A DNA stretch of 64,000 bases from Piscinibacter sp047602365 (GTDB lineage: Bacteria; Pseudomonadota; Gammaproteobacteria; Burkholderiales; Burkholderiaceae_C), in contig JASGHM010000001.1 in the NCBI GenBank assembly GCA_047602365.1, positions 558,001-622,000 on the forward strand, given 5' to 3'. Each line of letters opens with the position of its first letter. The stretch's first letter is position 1. The notes beneath the pieces are model-generated. The model saw only the letters and a program-made list of their open reading frames with translations, did not search any database and had not been told where the DNA came from. This document shows, in pieces, positions 32,418 through 43,503 of this stretch. Both the position numbers and the translations under genes were made by a program.

Positions 32418-33032
32418 GTGCCGCGGTCGCACCCGCTGCGCATCGGCCTGACCGGCGGCATCGGCAGCGGCAAGTCGACGGTCGCCGCGCAGCTTGCCGG
32501 CCTCGGCGCCGTGATCGTCGACACCGATGCCATCGCCCGCAGCCTGACACTTCCTGGCGGCGCGGCGCTCGACGCGATCGCCGCGCAGTTCGGCCCGGAG
32601 TACATCGATGCCGGGGGTGCGCTGGACCGCACACGCATGCGCAGCCTGGCCTTCGCCGATGCCTCCGCGCGTCAGCGGCTGGAGGCCATCCTGCACCCGC
32701 TGATCCGCGTGGAGACCGCGCGCCAGGCCAAAACGGCCGGTGCCTGCGACGCCATCGTCTTCGACGTGCCGCTGCTGGTCGAGTCGGGGCGCTGGCGCGA
32801 GCAGGTCGACAGGGTGCTGGTGGTCGACTGCAGCGAAGACACCCAGGTGCGGCGCGTGGTCGCCCGCTCCGGCTGGAGCGAAGAAGCCGTGCGCACCGTG
32901 ATCGCCCAGCAGGCCAACCGAGCAGCGCGGCGCGCGAGCGCCGACGCGGTTGTCTTCAACGACGAGATCGATGCGCAGGAACTGTCACAGCAGTTGCGGG
33001 CTCTGTGGAGCAGGTGGTGCACAGCCCTGTGA
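32418..33032 (+). CDS. coaE: Dephospho-CoA kinase
   Basis: The last step of coenzyme A synthesis. The protein has 204 residues with a GTG start at 32418 after AGGAG. The P-loop is GLTGGIGSGKST near 9-20. The DTDAIARSLT and FDVPLLVESGRW elements match the family. It is the usual pilD-coaE-zapD-yacG order. Together with coaD at 57028, two steps of the CoA pathway are in this window. Confidence 0.95.
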   Translation: MPRSHPLRIGLTGGIGSGKSTVAAQLAGLGAVIVDTDAIARSLTLPGGAALDAIAAQFGPEYIDAGGALDRTRMRSLAFADASARQRLEAILHPLIRVETARQAKTAGACDAIVFDVPLLVESGRWREQVDRVLVVDCSEDTQVRRVVARSGWSEEAVRTVIAQQANRAARRASADAVVFNDEIDAQELSQQLRALWSRWCTAL

Positions 33033-33083
33033 AACAATGAAGCTCGGGGCAGGGACCGCTCCGACGGTCTGGAACCAGCGACC

Positions 33084-33839
33084 TTGATCCTCTACGAATA
33101 CCCCTTCAACGAGAGCATCCGCACCATGCTGCGGCTCGAACACCTGTTCGACCGCCTCGGTCAGCTGATCGCGCGCGACGCCCCGGTCGACCACCACTTC
33201 GCGCTGGCCACGATCTTCGAGATCATCGACGTCGCCTCGCGGGCTGACCTCAAGTCCGACCTGCTGAAGGACCTGGAGCGGCAGAAGTCGCTGCTCAACG
33301 GCTATCGCGGCAACCCGTCGATCTCGGAAGCGGCGCTGAACGAGGTGCTGGCTCGCGTCGACCACGCCTTCAACGGCCTGAACCAGCTGCCTGGCAAGGC
33401 CGGCGCGGCGCTGACCGGCAACGAGTGGCTGATGAGCATCCGCAGCCGCATCAGCATCCCCGGCGGCACCTGCGAGTTCGACCTGCCCGGCTACTACGCC
33501 TGGCAGAAACACGACGCGACGCGGCGGCGCAACGACCTGCTGGGCTGGTCGTCCAGCCTGATGCCGCTGGCCGAAGCGCTGTCGGTGCTGCTCGGCCTGC
33601 TGCGCGACTCGGGCGTGCCGCACAAGGTGATCGCGCCGGGCGGGCAGTTCCAGCAGAGCCTGCCGCAAGGCCGGGTCTACCACCTGCTGCGCATGCGCCT
33701 GCCCGACGGGCACGACCTGGTTCCGGAGATCAGCGGCCACCGGCTGATGGTGTCGATCCGGCTGATGCGCCAGGACGCCGAAGGCCGGCTCAAGCCCAGC
33801 GGCGAAGACGCCAGCTTCGAGCTGACCTTGTGCACATGA
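33084..33839 (+). CDS. zapD: Cell division protein ZapD
   Basis: Bundles FtsZ filaments at the division ring. The protein has 251 residues with a TTG start at 33084, which yields the conserved beginning MILYEYPFNESIRTMLRLEH. An alpha-helical N-terminal half precedes a beta-rich C-terminal half with a run of Arg and Lys residues. The stop overlaps the yacG ATG (ATGA). Confidence 0.94.
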   Translation: MILYEYPFNESIRTMLRLEHLFDRLGQLIARDAPVDHHFALATIFEIIDVASRADLKSDLLKDLERQKSLLNGYRGNPSISEAALNEVLARVDHAFNGLNQLPGKAGAALTGNEWLMSIRSRISIPGGTCEFDLPGYYAWQKHDATRRRNDLLGWSSSLMPLAEALSVLLGLLRDSGVPHKVIAPGGQFQQSLPQGRVYHLLRMRLPDGHDLVPEISGHRLMVSIRLMRQDAEGRLKPSGEDASFELTLCT

Positions 33840-34045
33840 ACGGGTCGACCAAGCCGCGCATCGTGCGTTGCCCGGGCTGCGGCGGTCCGAGCGAATACAG
33901 CCCGGCCAATGCCTGGCGACCCTTCTGCAGCGAACGTTGCAAGAACCACGACTTCGGCGCCTGGGCGAGCGAGAGCTACCGCGTCGGCGAACCGGCCGCG
34001 CCGCTGGACGGCGAGCAGGGTGCCGACGCGGCGCCACGGCATTGA
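33836..34045 (+). CDS. yacG: DNA gyrase inhibitor YacG
   Basis: A small zinc-binding protein known from E. coli to bind GyrB and inhibit gyrase. It has 69 residues. The four cysteines are in VRCPGCGG and FCSERCKNHDF. The acidic, Pro-containing tail is variable. It overlaps zapD at the start and the lipoprotein gene at the end (TGATG). Confidence 0.93.
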   Translation: MNGSTKPRIVRCPGCGGPSEYSPANAWRPFCSERCKNHDFGAWASESYRVGEPAAPLDGEQGADAAPRH

Positions 34046-34590
34046 TGAGGATGCGGCGCATCCTCGCGCACTTCGCGACGCTGCTCGTGCTGAGCGCGTG
34101 TGCCGGCAGCAGCTTCGCGCCCAGCCCGGTGCCGGCGAGCGGAACGCCCTATGCCGGTCTCGGCGAGTCCAGCTACGGGCCGCGCTCGTCGGCGCAACTG
34201 CGCCTGTGCGAGGCCGCGCCGAGCAGTTCGAGCACGCTGTCGACGCTGTCCGCAGTGGCCAGCACGCCCGCCAAGGGCCTGCTGAAGGTCGACGAGACGC
34301 TGCAGCGCCTCGACCTCGCCAGCCAGTTCACCGATCCGCTCGGGGCCAGTCACCCGCCGGTGGCCGTGCTGTCCCACGCACCGGACGCCATCGTGTTCTG
34401 GCATTCGGCCCGCAGCGTCGGGCTGGCCGAGGTGAGCCGCGCCGCCAAGGCCTACTGCGCCGGGTTGCAGCGCGGCGTGCTCTACCGCGGCTCGGCCAGC
34501 CGCTGCCCGACGCCGGAGCGTGGCCTCAGCGGGGCGATGGTCGTGAACACCTACGTCATCTCGGCCTACGCCTGCACCGGCCGGCCCTGA
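34045..34590 (+). CDS. Predicted lipoprotein of unknown function
   Basis: A 181-residue protein. The signal peptide ends in the lipobox LSAC (VLSACAGSS, Cys near residue 18), so the protein should be lipid-anchored. The mature part has Cys pairs (RLCEAAP; AYCAGLQ; SRCPTP; AYACTGRP) that may form disulfides in the periplasm. The start is the ATG overlapping the yacG stop; a second ATG lies two codons later. No family is recognised. Confidence 0.7.
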   Translation: MRMRRILAHFATLLVLSACAGSSFAPSPVPASGTPYAGLGESSYGPRSSAQLRLCEAAPSSSSTLSTLSAVASTPAKGLLKVDETLQRLDLASQFTDPLGASHPPVAVLSHAPDAIVFWHSARSVGLAEVSRAAKAYCAGLQRGVLYRGSASRCPTPERGLSGAMVVNTYVISAYACTGRP

Positions 34591-34616
34591 TTTCCTTCCG
34601 CCGCCGCCGGGGCTGC

Positions 34617-34644
34617 TTGAAACCGGGCACTCCAACCCTATAAT
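34617..34644 (+). promoter_or_regulatory. groESL promoter
   Basis: TTGAAA at 34617-34622 and TATAAT at 34639-34644 with a 16-base spacer. This is a good housekeeping sigma promoter. The CIRCE operator lies 7 bases after the -10 box, where HrcA would block it. Confidence 0.8.
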
Positions 34645-34651
34645 TCCGTTG

Positions 34652-34678
34652 CTAGCACTCGTCAGCCACGAGTGCTAA
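34652..34678 (+). promoter_or_regulatory. CIRCE operator (HrcA binding site)
   Basis: An inverted repeat CTAGCACTC, nine bases, then GAGTGCTAA, one base off the CIRCE consensus in its first base. It lies between the groE -10 box and groES, as expected for repression by HrcA and release on heat shock. Confidence 0.92.
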
Positions 34679-34783
34679 CGCCGCAAGAACGGGTTCACGC
34701 ACCCTGCTGCGGCGAAGTGAATGAGTGCCTACTTGGCGTTCGTTCCTCATCACGAATCAGTTCCGAGTCATCAAGGAGATGCT

Positions 34784-35074
34784 ATGAAACTTCGTCCGTT
34801 GCACGATCGCGTGATCGTCAAGCGCCTGGAACAAGAAACCAAGACCGCCTCGGGCATCGTCATCCCCGACAACGCGGCCGAGAAGCCCGACCAGGGCGAA
34901 GTCCTGGCCGTCGGCCCGGGCAAGCGCAACGACAAGGGCGACTTCGTGGCCCTGAACATCAAGGTGGGCGATCGTGTGCTGTTCGGCAAGTACAGCGGCC
35001 AGACCGTCAAGGTCGATGGCGACGAACTGCTGGTGATGCGCGAGGAAGACCTCTTCGCGGTCGTCGAGAAGTAA
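34784..35074 (+). CDS. groES: Co-chaperonin GroES
   Basis: The heptameric lid of the GroEL chamber. The protein has 96 residues. MKLRPLHDRVIVKRLEQE and the mobile loop ETKTASGIVIPDNAAEK are standard. AAGGAG precedes the ATG. The long leader from the promoter contains the CIRCE site. Confidence 0.98.
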   Translation: MKLRPLHDRVIVKRLEQETKTASGIVIPDNAAEKPDQGEVLAVGPGKRNDKGDFVALNIKVGDRVLFGKYSGQTVKVDGDELLVMREEDLFAVVEK

Positions 35075-35110
35075 TCCACCACCCCCGACCCCGATTCCGG
35101 AGAGATAGAC

Positions 35111-36757
<1,647 letters not shown>

Positions 36758-36796
36758 GCCCGAGGGGCAATGTCCACCTGAGCGTCTCGCTCTGCG

Positions 36797-36825
36797 AAGG
36801 GGCTGCCTGCGGGCAGCCCCTTTTT
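36797..36825 (+). terminator. Rho-independent terminator after groEL
   Basis: GGGGCTGC at 36799-36806 pairs with GCAGCCCC at 36813-36820, followed directly by TTTTTC. An adjoining A-A / T-T extension strengthens the stem. It ends the groESL transcript. Confidence 0.92.
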
Positions 36826-36876
36826 CTTGGGGTCTGCGCGGGGATAATCCGGGCCATCGATTCCGTACCCACGAGC

Positions 36877-38871
36877 ATGCCGACCGCTCCTGCCCTGTTG
36901 CGCTTCGTCGAGGACGAACTGGGCCGCACCGCGCCGCTGATCGAGCGCACCCACGCCGGCACGCTGACCCTGCTGCGCGAGTCCCGCGATGGCCTGGCCA
37001 GCAGCGACCGCGAGCGCCACTTCGAGATGATCGAGGCGCTGCAGCGCCAGGGTGCGCGCTACCAGGCGCGCTTCGCCGAATCGCTGCGCGACGGCGTGCG
37101 GCGCGAACTCGCCTCGCAGGATGAGGCCGTGGGCAGCAGCGGTGGCGGCGCCTTCGGCGGCCTCGAACTGATGGACGAGGCACGTGTCGAGGCCGACATC
37201 GAGATCTCGCGCGCGATGCAGATCATCGACAGCACGGCCGAATGGGAACGCCGCGAACTGCAGACCTTCACGTCGACGCTGTGCGGCCTGCAGCATGTCA
37301 GCGAGGAGTCCAATCCGCTGCGCCCGATCGTCTACGCGAGCGCCCTGTGGGACGCCGCCTGCGCGATCGTCGCCACGGCGGTGCAGCGCGCCGCGCTGCT
37401 GCGGGTGTCGTCGGGCGTGATCGCCGGGCTGCTGAAGAGCGCCTGGGCGGCGGCCAGCTCGCGGCTCGAGGCCCAGGGCGTGGAGCCGGGCATCTACCGC
37501 ACCGTACTGCTGGCACCCGGCGCCGTGACGGCCAGCCGCAACGATGCGCAGAGCTCGGCGCTGAGCGCAGCGCGGGGCGGCGCGCTGACGCCGCTGCTGG
37601 CCAGCATGCCGCTGGACGGCACGGGCGGCGGCGGGCTCATCAGCGCAGCGCCGGCGGCCACCCGCGAGGCGCGCGTCGCCGCGCTGCTGTCGCGCCTGTT
37701 CGCGCTGATCCAGGCCGACACGCTGCTGCCCAGCGCGCTGCGCGCCGTACTGGCCCGGCTGCAGGTGGCGGCCCTGCGCGTGGCCATCCAGGACAGCACC
37801 ATGCTCGACAGCGCCGAGCATCCGGTGTGGCGGCTGATGAACCGCATCGCCACCGCCGGTGAGTCGTACCCGGCTGCCGGCGACAAGCGCCTGGTCGCGT
37901 TGCTCGCTTTCAGCGAGGCGATCGCCGAGGAGATCTCGCGCGCCCAGGTCGGCGACGCGATGCCGTTCCGGCGCGCGCTGGCGCGGGTCGACGCCTTCCT
38001 CGCCGAGCAGCTGCAATGGCAGTTGCGCGAGGCACAGGACGGCGTGAGCGCGCTGCAGCGCTCGGAGCGTCGCGAGGTGCTCGAGCAGTTGCTCACCCAA
38101 CGGCTGACCGACCAGATGGCCACGGTGCGGGCGTCCGCGCCGATCCGGCGCTTCGTCACCGGCAGCTGGGCCAAGGTGCTGGCCGAAGCGATGGTGCGTT
38201 TCGGCGACGGCACCGAGCCGACCCCCAGCTACGTGAAGACGGTCGACGATCTGCTGTGGAGCCTGCAGACGCCCGACCACCCGCAGAGCCGGCAACGCCT
38301 GGTCGCGCTGCTGCCCGGCCTGCTGCAGCGCCTGCGCAACGGCATGGCCCTGATCGCGCTGCCGGAGCCGGAGCAGCAGGCCGTGCTCGACGAGTTGATG
38401 GCCGTGCATGCCGAGGCGCTGCGTCCCGGAACACGCTCGGCGCCGGCCGCGCTGACGCCGGAGCAGATCGTGCAGCGCATGCGCGACGAGGTGATCCCCG
38501 ACACCCCGGCGCTGCGCCCGTTCAGCGACTCGGTGATCGACCTGGCCTCGATGGAGACGGTGCCGGCGGACTTCCTCGCCACCGACGTCGGCGCGCCCGA
38601 GGAAGCCGGCCGCCGCGTCGATGCGCTGCAGCCGGGCGAGCGGCTGCGGCTGTTCCTGCGCGGCCGCTGGACGCGCGTGCAGCTGCTGTGGCGCAGCGAC
38701 AAGGCGCTGTACTTTCTGTTTGCCGGCGAGCACGCCGGCAGCACGCACTCGGTGACGCGGCGCGCACTCGAGCGGCTGGAAGCCGCCGGCCTGGTCAAGC
38801 CGCTGGAAGATCGGCCGCTGGTGCAACGCGCCGTCGATGCCCTGCTGAACCAGCTGTCGCTGCCGAGCTGA
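36877..38871 (+). CDS. DUF1631 family protein
   Basis: A 664-residue, mostly alpha-helical cytosolic protein. The DUF1631 family occurs in Betaproteobacteria and Gammaproteobacteria and some members have been linked to cyclic-di-GMP or motility, but no function is settled. The start at 36877 gives MPTAPALLRFVEDELGR; upstream in-frame residues belong to the groEL terminator region. Marks: QIIDSTAEWERRELQTFTS, SNPLRPIVYASALWDAA, and a beta-rich end with LRLFLRGRWTRVQLLWRSD that resembles a PilZ-like module. GATAAT at about 36842 could be its -10 box. Confidence 0.85.
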   Translation: MPTAPALLRFVEDELGRTAPLIERTHAGTLTLLRESRDGLASSDRERHFEMIEALQRQGARYQARFAESLRDGVRRELASQDEAVGSSGGGAFGGLELMDEARVEADIEISRAMQIIDSTAEWERRELQTFTSTLCGLQHVSEESNPLRPIVYASALWDAACAIVATAVQRAALLRVSSGVIAGLLKSAWAAASSRLEAQGVEPGIYRTVLLAPGAVTASRNDAQSSALSAARGGALTPLLASMPLDGTGGGGLISAAPAATREARVAALLSRLFALIQADTLLPSALRAVLARLQVAALRVAIQDSTMLDSAEHPVWRLMNRIATAGESYPAAGDKRLVALLAFSEAIAEEISRAQVGDAMPFRRALARVDAFLAEQLQWQLREAQDGVSALQRSERREVLEQLLTQRLTDQMATVRASAPIRRFVTGSWAKVLAEAMVRFGDGTEPTPSYVKTVDDLLWSLQTPDHPQSRQRLVALLPGLLQRLRNGMALIALPEPEQQAVLDELMAVHAEALRPGTRSAPAALTPEQIVQRMRDEVIPDTPALRPFSDSVIDLASMETVPADFLATDVGAPEEAGRRVDALQPGERLRLFLRGRWTRVQLLWRSDKALYFLFAGEHAGSTHSVTRRALERLEAAGLVKPLEDRPLVQRAVDALLNQLSLPS

Positions 38872-38923
38872 ACGCTACCGGCCGTCACGAACGGTCGCAG
38901 GATCGACCGCACAATCCGTCGCC

Positions 38924-41182
38924 ATGCTGCGACTTCTCCCCGCCGCGCTGGCCCTGGCGACGGCCGCCCTGCTGTCGACGACCTGGCGCCCCGCCCACGC
39001 GCAGACCGCCGAGGCGAGCCCGCCGCAGCGGCCGCGCATCGGCCTGGTGCTGTCCGGCGGCGGCGCGCGCGGCCTGGCCCATGTCGGCGTGCTCAAGGTG
39101 CTGGAGCGCGAGCGCGTGCCGATCGACGTCATCGCGGGCACCTCGATGGGCGCGATCATCGGCGGCCTGTACGCCAGCGGCATGAGCGCCACGCAGCTCG
39201 AGTCGGAGCTGCTCAAGGTCGACTGGGCCGCGGTATTCGCCAGCCGCGTCGACCGCCAGCTGCTGTCGCAGCGGCGCAAGGAAGAGGACTTCGAGATCTC
39301 GCCGGTGCTCGAGTTCGGCATGCGCGACGGCGAGCTGCGCGCACCGCTGGGCGCCTTGTCGGGCCGCGGGCTGGAGACGCTGCTGCGCCGCTACACGCTG
39401 CCGGTGCGCGACGTGCGCAACTTCGACGCTCTGCCGATCCCGTTCCGCGCGCTGGCCACCGACATGGAGACCGGCCAGCCGGTGGTGCTCGCGCAGGGCG
39501 ACCTGGCGCTCGCGCTGCGCTCGAGCATGAGCGTGCCGGGCGTGTTCGCGCCCACCGAGGTCGACCAGCGCATCCTCGGCGACGGCGGCCTGGTCGACAA
39601 CGTGCCGGTCGGCGTGGCGCGCGCGATGGGTGCCGACATCCTGATCGTGGTGAACATCGGCACGCCGATCGCCGGCCGCGAGGCGCTCGGCTCGGTGGGC
39701 GGCCTGACCGCGCAGATGATCAACATCCTGACCGAGCAGAACGTGCAGCGCAGCCTGGCGTCGCTGTCGGCCAGCGACGTGCTGATCGCGCCCGACCTGG
39801 GCACGCTGAGCTCGTCGGACTTCGCCCGCGCGCGCGAGCTGATCGACCGTGGCGAACGCGGCAGCGAGGCGCTGGTGCCGCGCTTGGCCGCGCTCGGCCT
39901 GTCCGCACCGGCCTATGCCCAATGGCACGCAGACCGCCCCGCGCCCGGCAAGCCCGAGGCCCAGGTGTCGTTCATCCGCTTCGAGGGCAGCGAGCTGACC
40001 AACCCGCAGCGCTTCGTCGCGCAGCTCGAGTCCAAGCCCGGCCAGCCCTTCGACGCGGCCAAGGCGGAGCGCGACGCGCGGCGCCTCGCGGCCAGCGGCG
40101 ACTACCTGCGGGCCGACTACCTGCTGCAGTCCACGCCCGACGGCGACGGCCTGGTGTTCGACCTGGAGGACAAGCCCTGGGGCCCGCACTACTTCCGCAT
40201 CGGGCTGGACCTGGAGACCGACTTCCGCGGCGGCAGCGGCTTCAACGTCAAGATCAGCCACAACCGCCACTGGCTCGACGCCAACGGCAGCGAGTGGCGC
40301 AACCAGGTGCAGATCGGCAAGGTGCCGCGCTGGTACACCGAGATCTACCACCCGCTGAACTGGACGCTGGGCATCAGCAACGACTGGTTCGTCTCGGCGC
40401 ACGCCGAGGTCAACCGGCGCGACATCACCCGCTACGACAACGACAGCGGCGCCGTGCTCAGCCTGTTCAACCGCAAGAACGCCGTGCTCGGGCTCGATCT
40501 CGGCCAGCCCTGGGGCGAGTTCGGCGAGCTGCGGCTGGGCCTGCTGGCACTGGTCGAACGCACCACGCCGGAGAACCTGGTCACCCAGCCGGACAGCCTC
40601 GACGGGCCGAGCACGGTGCGCGAGCGCGGCCTGCGCCTGGGCGTGGTGGTCGACCAGCTGGACTTCGCCAACTTCCCGCAGCGTGGCTACCGCTTCAAGT
40701 CGGAGCTGGTCGGCGGCCGGCGCACGCGCGGCGGCACCGGGCTGAACGCCGACTTCGTGCGCCTCGAGGCCGAGGGCACGGCGGTGCGCAGCTGGGGGCG
40801 TGACTCGCTGAACCTCTACGCGCGCGTGCAACGCTCGCCGCAGGACGACCTGACCTCGTTGGGCCGCTACGCGCTCGGCGGCTTCCACCAGCTGTCGGGC
40901 TACCGCAGCGGCCAGCTCGACGGCAACGCGGTGGTGTTCACGCGCCTCACCTGGTATCGGCGCTCGCTGACCGCGCCGGTGTTCACGCGCGGCTTCTTCG
41001 TCGGCGCCACGCTGGAGGCCGGCAACACCTGGGTGCGGCCGTCCGAGATGCGCCTGTCCGGCCTGCGCAGCGGCATGAGCGTGTTCCTCGGCGCCGACAC
41101 CGGGCTCGGCCCGGTCTACTTCGGCCTGACCCACGCGGCGCGTGGCACGCAGGGCCTGTACCTGTTCGTCGGCCGGCCCTGA
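38924..41182 (+). CDS. Patatin-like phospholipase fused to POTRA and Omp85-type barrel (PlpD-like)
   Basis: A type Vd secreted or surface phospholipase. The protein has 752 residues. The signal peptide covers about 1-27. The patatin domain (about 38-230) has the oxyanion GLVLSGGGARGLAHVG, the Ser nucleophile in GTSMGA near 75-80, and the Asp in DGGLVDNVPVG. A POTRA-like part (about 345-420; FIRFEGSELTNPQRFV) precedes a barrel of about 330 residues (FFVGATLEAGNTWVRPSEMR) ending in YLFVGRP. It stands alone between DUF1631 and the hydrolase. Secretion across the membrane by the fused barrel is known for PlpD of Pseudomonas. Confidence 0.9.
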   Translation: MLRLLPAALALATAALLSTTWRPAHAQTAEASPPQRPRIGLVLSGGGARGLAHVGVLKVLERERVPIDVIAGTSMGAIIGGLYASGMSATQLESELLKVDWAAVFASRVDRQLLSQRRKEEDFEISPVLEFGMRDGELRAPLGALSGRGLETLLRRYTLPVRDVRNFDALPIPFRALATDMETGQPVVLAQGDLALALRSSMSVPGVFAPTEVDQRILGDGGLVDNVPVGVARAMGADILIVVNIGTPIAGREALGSVGGLTAQMINILTEQNVQRSLASLSASDVLIAPDLGTLSSSDFARARELIDRGERGSEALVPRLAALGLSAPAYAQWHADRPAPGKPEAQVSFIRFEGSELTNPQRFVAQLESKPGQPFDAAKAERDARRLAASGDYLRADYLLQSTPDGDGLVFDLEDKPWGPHYFRIGLDLETDFRGGSGFNVKISHNRHWLDANGSEWRNQVQIGKVPRWYTEIYHPLNWTLGISNDWFVSAHAEVNRRDITRYDNDSGAVLSLFNRKNAVLGLDLGQPWGEFGELRLGLLALVERTTPENLVTQPDSLDGPSTVRERGLRLGVVVDQLDFANFPQRGYRFKSELVGGRRTRGGTGLNADFVRLEAEGTAVRSWGRDSLNLYARVQRSPQDDLTSLGRYALGGFHQLSGYRSGQLDGNAVVFTRLTWYRRSLTAPVFTRGFFVGATLEAGNTWVRPSEMRLSGLRSGMSVFLGADTGLGPVYFGLTHAARGTQGLYLFVGRP

Positions 41183-41188
41183 TCCGCT

Positions 41189-42091
41189 TCAGGCGGCCAG
41201 CGCGCGCTCGATCTCGGCCGCGACGAAGGCCGGCCGCTCGTGCACGATCCAGTGGGTGGCCTCGGGCACCCGCGTTACCGTGAGCTGCGGCACCCAGGCG
41301 TCCAGCCCGTCGAGCAGCGCCGGCGGCAGCGCCGCGTCGGCCTCGGCCCAGACCACGTGCGTCGGCAACTGCACCGTCAGCAGCGCCGGCGGCAGCTGCA
41401 GCGTGACGATCGCATCGTCGGGCTTCAGCGGCGGGCGCAGCGGCGAGGCCCGGTAGTAGTTGCAGCCGCCGGTCAGGCCCAGGCGCCAGACCTCGCGGTA
41501 CTGCTCGCGCACGGCCTCGGTGAGCCAGTTGCCGCCGGGGTGCTTGGGATCGGTCGCCCCCATGCGCTCGAAGAAGGTCCACAGCCGCGCGAAGTCGTTC
41601 TCGGCGAGCAGCGCCTCGGCATCGGGCCGGCACAGGAAGTTCATGTAGGCGCTGGCCGCCTGCTGTCGAGGGTTGTCGCGCAGCTCGCGCAGGAAGGTCG
41701 CCGGGTGCGGCGAGTTGACGATCACCAGCCGCTCGATCAGCGTGCCATGCTGGGCCGCGAAGCCCCAGGCCACGGCACCGCCCCAGTCGTGCGCGACCAG
41801 CGCCGCCGCGCGGCCGCCCTGGGCCTCGATCAGCGCACGGATGTCCGCCATCAGATGCTTGGCGCGGTAGGCCTCGACCTCGGCGGGCGACGACGAACGT
41901 TCGAAGCCGCGCAGGTTCGGCGCGATGCAGCGATAGTGCGGCGCGAAGTGCGCGAGCAGCTCGTCCCACACGAAGGCCGCCTCCGGGAAGCCGTGCAGGA
42001 ACACCAGCAGCGGCGCGCCCGGCGTGCCGGCCGCGCGGCAGCTCAGCGTGACGCCGTGCGGCAGCGCGAGCTCGAAGGTCTCGATCGTCAC
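41189..42091 (-). CDS. Alpha/beta hydrolase, epoxide hydrolase/haloalkane dehalogenase type
   Basis: A 300-residue hydrolase with a GTG start at 42091 that overlaps the engB stop (GTGA). The oxyanion HGFPEAAF lies near 33-40, and the nucleophile Asp in AHDWGGAVAWGF (H-D-W-G-G) points to the epoxide hydrolase or dehalogenase group rather than a Ser esterase. The final His is in EATHWIVHERP. Two Tyr residues in the cap would support epoxide hydrolase; candidates are seen but not verified. The coupling to engB is probably accidental. Confidence 0.88.
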   Translation of the reverse strand: MTIETFELALPHGVTLSCRAAGTPGAPLLVFLHGFPEAAFVWDELLAHFAPHYRCIAPNLRGFERSSSPAEVEAYRAKHLMADIRALIEAQGGRAAALVAHDWGGAVAWGFAAQHGTLIERLVIVNSPHPATFLRELRDNPRQQAASAYMNFLCRPDAEALLAENDFARLWTFFERMGATDPKHPGGNWLTEAVREQYREVWRLGLTGGCNYYRASPLRPPLKPDDAIVTLQLPPALLTVQLPTHVVWAEADAALPPALLDGLDAWVPQLTVTRVPEATHWIVHERPAFVAAEIERALAA

Positions 42092-42786
42092 GCAGCCACC
42101 CACTCGCGCAGCTGCAACGCGACCTCGTCGACGCCACGCTTGCTCAGCGCCGAGAACAGCGCAATGCCGATGTCGGACTCGTCGGTGCCGATCTCGGCCA
42201 GCGTGTCGTTGCACTGCGCCAGCGCTTTGTCGGCATCGCGCCGGTTCAGCTTGTCGGCCTTGGTCAGCAGCACCAGCAGCTTGACCGAGCCGTTGGCCAC
42301 GCGCGGGCTCACGAAGTCGAGCAGCTGCCGGTCCAGGTCGGTGAAGCCCAGGCGCGAGTCGACCATCAGCACGACGCCGGTCAGGCTGCGGCGCACGTCG
42401 AGGTAGTCGGCCATCACCTTCTGCCAGCGCTGCTTGTCGCTGCGCGACACTGCGGCGTAGCCATAGCCGGGCAGGTCGGCGAACAGCGCGTCGGGCGCGT
42501 CCTTGGGGCCGAGCTCGAACAGGTTGATGTGCTGCGTGCGGCCCGGCGTCTTCGATGCGAAGGCCAGGCGCTTCTGCTGCGTCAGCGTGTTGATCGCGGT
42601 CGACTTGCCGGCGTTCGAGCGGCCGACGAAGGCAATCTCGGGCAGTTCGGTCACCGGCAGCTGCTCGAGGCGGCTGGCGGTGGTGAGGAATCGTGCAGTG
42701 TGTGTCCAGGCCAGCGCGCGACGTGCCTGGGCGGCTGCATCGGGCGCGTCGGAGGCCGTCGGGGAGCTAACGTTTTGTTCGGCCAT
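42088..42786 (-). CDS. engB: Ribosome biogenesis GTP-binding protein EngB/YsxC
   Basis: A small GTPase needed for 50S assembly. The protein has 232 residues, somewhat long because of about 30 extra N-terminal residues. G1 is GRSNAGKST, the switch is TPGRTQHINLFELG, then DLPGYGYA and LLTKADKL. It is divergent from the cytochrome c4 gene, with 59 bases between. Confidence 0.96.
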   Translation of the reverse strand: MAEQNVSSPTASDAPDAAAQARRALAWTHTARFLTTASRLEQLPVTELPEIAFVGRSNAGKSTAINTLTQQKRLAFASKTPGRTQHINLFELGPKDAPDALFADLPGYGYAAVSRSDKQRWQKVMADYLDVRRSLTGVVLMVDSRLGFTDLDRQLLDFVSPRVANGSVKLLVLLTKADKLNRRDADKALAQCNDTLAEIGTDESDIGIALFSALSKRGVDEVALQLREWVAA

Positions 42787-42845
42787 GGGTCGTCCTGGCG
42801 CTCATTGTAAAATCATCGGGTTTTGCACGAGAGAAGCCCTCCGAC

Positions 42846-43481
42846 ATGAAAGCTGCCGCCCTGTTGTCCAGTCTGATGTCCGGCCTGCTGGCCGCCGCCC
42901 TGGCCGCTCCGGCCGTGGCTGCCGAAGGCGCCGCACCTGCCAAGGCCGACCCGGCCAAGGGCCAGGCAACGGCCACCGCCGTCTGTGGCGCGTGCCACAG
43001 CTTCGACGGCTCGCGCGGCAGCCCCGCCAACCCCATCCTGCAGGGCCAGCACCCCGAGTACCTCGCCAAGCAACTGGCCGAGTTCAAGGAGGGCAAGCGT
43101 GACAACCCGATCATGAAGGGCTTCGCCTCCGCGCTCAGCGAGGCGGACATGAAGAACGTCGCCGCCTTCTACGCCGGCAAGGCTGCCAAGCCGGGCTTCG
43201 CGAAGAACAAGGCCACGGTGGCGCTGGGCGAGAAGATCTACCGTGGCGGCATCGCCGAGCGCAAGGTGCCGGCCTGCTCGGGCTGCCATGGCCCGTCGGG
43301 CGCCGGCATCCCGTCGCAGTACCCGCGCCTGTCCGGCCAGCACGCCGACTACACCGAGGCGCAGCTGCTCGCTTTCCGCGGCGGTGCGCGCAAGAACAAC
43401 GCCCAGATGAGCGGTGTGGCCGCCGGCATGACCGAGGCCGACATCAAGGCCGTGGCCGACTACATCGCCGGCCTGCGCTGA
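42846..43481 (+). CDS. Dihaem cytochrome c4
   Basis: A periplasmic electron carrier to terminal oxidases. The protein has 211 residues. The signal peptide ends near AAPAVAAEG (about residue 26). Two haem-c sites are CGACH near 49 and CSGCH near 146, each with later Met ligands (IMKGFASAL; QMSGVAAGM). The two domains are homologous, as in the c4 family. A terminator at 43504 follows. Confidence 0.95.
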   Translation: MKAAALLSSLMSGLLAAALAAPAVAAEGAAPAKADPAKGQATATAVCGACHSFDGSRGSPANPILQGQHPEYLAKQLAEFKEGKRDNPIMKGFASALSEADMKNVAAFYAGKAAKPGFAKNKATVALGEKIYRGGIAERKVPACSGCHGPSGAGIPSQYPRLSGQHADYTEAQLLAFRGGARKNNAQMSGVAAGMTEADIKAVADYIAGLR

Positions 43482-43503
43482 ACTGCGCGCCCCCGCGTGA
43501 CAC

